From: Mariprofundus sp.
Lineage (GTDB): Bacteria > Pseudomonadota > Zetaproteobacteria > Mariprofundales > Mariprofundaceae
Reading direction: 5' to 3'
NCBI GenBank assembly: GCA_015485035.1
Contig: WFUI01000210.1
Coordinates: forward strand, 1-7,875
DNA length: 7,875 nt
A model generated the notes under the pieces. That model did not search any database. It was not told the origin of the DNA and saw only the letters and a program-made list of their open reading frames with translations. Shown piece by piece: positions 7,090 through 7,875 of this stretch. Made by a program: the position numbers and the translations under genes. Position 1 is the first letter of the stretch. Each line of letters starts with the position of its first letter.

Positions 7090-7542
7090 ATGCAAAAGAC
7101 CACCGGAAAAAGTAGTATTACTGCCAGCCTGCAATTCGATTTTCGCGGCCAGACATTCAAACCCTCGATCACCGTTGATCTGGATGCATTGATGCAAAAG
7201 CAGGGTGACCTCAATGACCTGTATGATATGCTCGCATCCTCTATCGGACTGGACCCCTACCGCCACGAATATGATGTGATGCTAATGCATGAAATCACCT
7301 TTTCAGAACCATCCGGACTGGTCACTGATTTTTTCATGGATGGCCGACTCAATTTCGAAGGTTTTGCCGAAGCATGGCAAAAACAGAAGGCGCTTCGTGC
7401 GCTCGAACCCATTGCCCGGAAACATCTGGGTATTATTGATCTGGATCAGCATCCGGATATCCGCAACGCCCTGCTTGAAAGTTACCGCTCAGGTCAAATG
7501 GCATGCAACAAACCGAAAACCTTGGAAATGAGCTGTTTTTAG
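7090..7542 (+). CDS. Conserved-looking protein of unknown function, coupled to cbbR
   Basis: I do not recognise this 150-residue protein. It has no signal peptide or membrane segment and looks like a soluble cytoplasmic protein. The N-terminal part (MQKTTGKSSITASLQFDFRG) reads as a beta strand region. The middle is a run of acidic and aromatic positions (SSIGLDPYRHEYDVMLMHEI), then FFMDGRLNFEGFAEAW and a helical C-terminal third (KALRALEPIARKHLG). The last 16 residues hold two cysteines, 11 positions apart (ACNKPK...MSCF). It follows cbbR so closely that the two must share a transcript, suggesting a job in the same regulon or a general conserved pairing. An ATG at 7078 overlapping the cbbR stop would add four residues but is too close to the ribosome site. 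Its stop codon TAG uses the TA target and first G of the mobile element that follows. Confidence 0.75.
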   Translation: MQKTTGKSSITASLQFDFRGQTFKPSITVDLDALMQKQGDLNDLYDMLASSIGLDPYRHEYDVMLMHEITFSEPSGLVTDFFMDGRLNFEGFAEAWQKQKALRALEPIARKHLGIIDLDQHPDIRNALLESYRSGQMACNKPKTLEMSCF

Positions 7543-7561
7543 GGCCTGTTCACACTAATTT
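7542..7561 (+). repeat. Left terminal inverted repeat of the MITE-like element
   Basis: GGGCCTGTTCACACTAATTT is a perfect 20-bp match to the reverse complement of 7788-7807. It is directly preceded by TA (7540-7541), the presumed target duplication. Confidence 0.95.
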
Positions 7562-7787
7562 TGATGGCGTCGATTCGGTCATTTTTGTGTTCCTGCAAGG
7601 CTTTGCAAGCGATATGTGCTTATTGCACATGAGCTTGCGATAACGCAGCAGGACGGAAAAATGGCCAATCCCTTTGGGCTGCGCTCCAAATGAGGTCACT
7701 CAGCGTTACTCGTAATTCGTTTGGAATCACCAAACTTCATCACTCGAGCCTTGATTGGCCCCATTTGGAGCAGCAGCGACAACAACC

Positions 7788-7807
7788 AAATTAGTGTGAA
7801 CAGGCCC
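7788..7807 (-). repeat. Right terminal inverted repeat of the MITE-like element
   Basis: The reverse complement of this 20-bp segment is identical to the left end at 7542-7561; identity stops at the 21st base. It is followed by TA (7808-7809), matching the dinucleotide before the left end. Confidence 0.95.
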
Positions 7808-7875
7808 TAGACAACAGGCTTCTCTGAAATCACAATGCCGTCTTCATCGGCATAGACATATGCACCGGGATGAAA
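7807..7875 (-). CDS. rraA: RraA-like protein, C-terminal fragment (cut by window edge)
   Basis: The minus strand entering from the right edge reads 22 codons, FHPGAYVYADEDGIVISEKPVV, then TAG. The pattern PG.Y.YAD.DGI..SE is the conserved C-terminus of RraA-family proteins; E. coli RraA ends similarly with SGDHLYADNTGIILSE. RraA proper inhibits RNase E, but the same fold is shared by 4-hydroxy-4-methyl-2-oxoglutarate and oxaloacetate aldolase-type proteins, so the exact activity is open. The active part lies outside the window. The gene converges on the unknown gene after cbbR, and its present stop codon is TA from the target duplication plus a G from the mobile element. Confidence 0.78.
   Translation of the reverse strand, partial: FHPGAYVYADEDGIVISEKPVV

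Larger units (their letters stand above)
7542..7807. mobile_element. MITE-like non-autonomous element, 266 bp, TA target duplication
   Basis: A 266-bp segment with 20-bp perfect terminal inverted repeats, flanked on each side by TA (7540-7541 and 7808-7809). It has no transposase or other plausible gene, so it would need a transposase in trans. TA duplication is usual for IS630/Tc1-mariner relatives and some IS5-group elements; which family mobilised it is not decided here. The interior is rich in secondary structure: GCAAGC-ATGTGC pairs with GCACAT-GCTTGC (7605-7638) inside weaker outer arms (7577-7596 with 7648-7666), a GTTTGG/CCAAAC hairpin lies at 7719-7735, and GGCCAATC (7663-7670) and CTCCAAATG (7684-7692) have inverted partners at 7753-7760 and 7762-7770. 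It fills the whole gap between two convergent genes. Perfect repeats suggest a fairly recent insertion. Confidence 0.88.

Noticed and set aside
7542..7807. The inverted-repeat segment as a simple bidirectional terminator
   Set aside because: The ends are 226 bp apart, lack T-tracts following a tight stem, and carry a flanking TA duplication, which fits a transposable element better.
7539..7810. IS5-type four-base YTAR target duplication for the mobile element
   Set aside because: The four-base flanks would be TTAG and CTAG, which are not identical, whereas TA is identical on both sides and leaves complete 20-bp inverted repeats.
1..7875. CRISPR arrays, tRNA or rRNA genes
   Set aside because: No regularly spaced direct repeats and no tRNA-like or rRNA-like sequence were seen on either strand.

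Overview
The window carries a form II RuBisCO (Calvin cycle) locus from an autotrophic bacterium, most likely a chemolithoautotrophic proteobacterium of the sulfur- or iron-oxidising kind (gamma-, beta- or zetaproteobacterial). The grounds are the CbbM sequence type, the divergent cbbR, the linked CbbQ/CbbO activase genes and moderate GC content. Genus cannot be fixed from this sequence alone.

Layout. On the minus strand, read right to left: cbbM (4565-5980), a strong rho-independent terminator, a gene-free stretch of 344 bp with a likely promoter, cbbQ (3417-4220), cbbO (1123-3387), a MYG1-family DHH-type hydrolase (173-1045) and the first 47 codons of a phosphatidylserine decarboxylase gene (psd) that leaves the window at base 1. 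On the plus strand, cbbR (6161-7081) diverges from cbbM across 180 bp holding two TNA-N7-TNA LysR-type motifs. It is followed by a tightly coupled small gene of unknown function (7090-7542). At the right edge the last 22 codons of an RraA-like gene come in on the minus strand. Between those two convergent genes sits a 266-bp non-autonomous transposable element (MITE-like), with 20-bp perfect terminal inverted repeats and a TA duplication.

How it works together. CbbR is expected to sense metabolic state and switch on cbbM. CbbM fixes CO2. CbbQ (MoxR-type AAA+ ATPase) and CbbO (VWA-domain adaptor) form an activase that strips inhibitory sugar phosphates from form II RuBisCO. The terminator after cbbM and the TATAAT box before cbbQ suggest that RuBisCO and its activase are made in different amounts. 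MYG1 and psd look like housekeeping genes that happen to lie downstream.

The most unusual thing seen is the MITE. It landed in the TA shared by two overlapping convergent stop codons, and because its ends begin with G it leaves both reading frames with a stop (TAG) at the original place.
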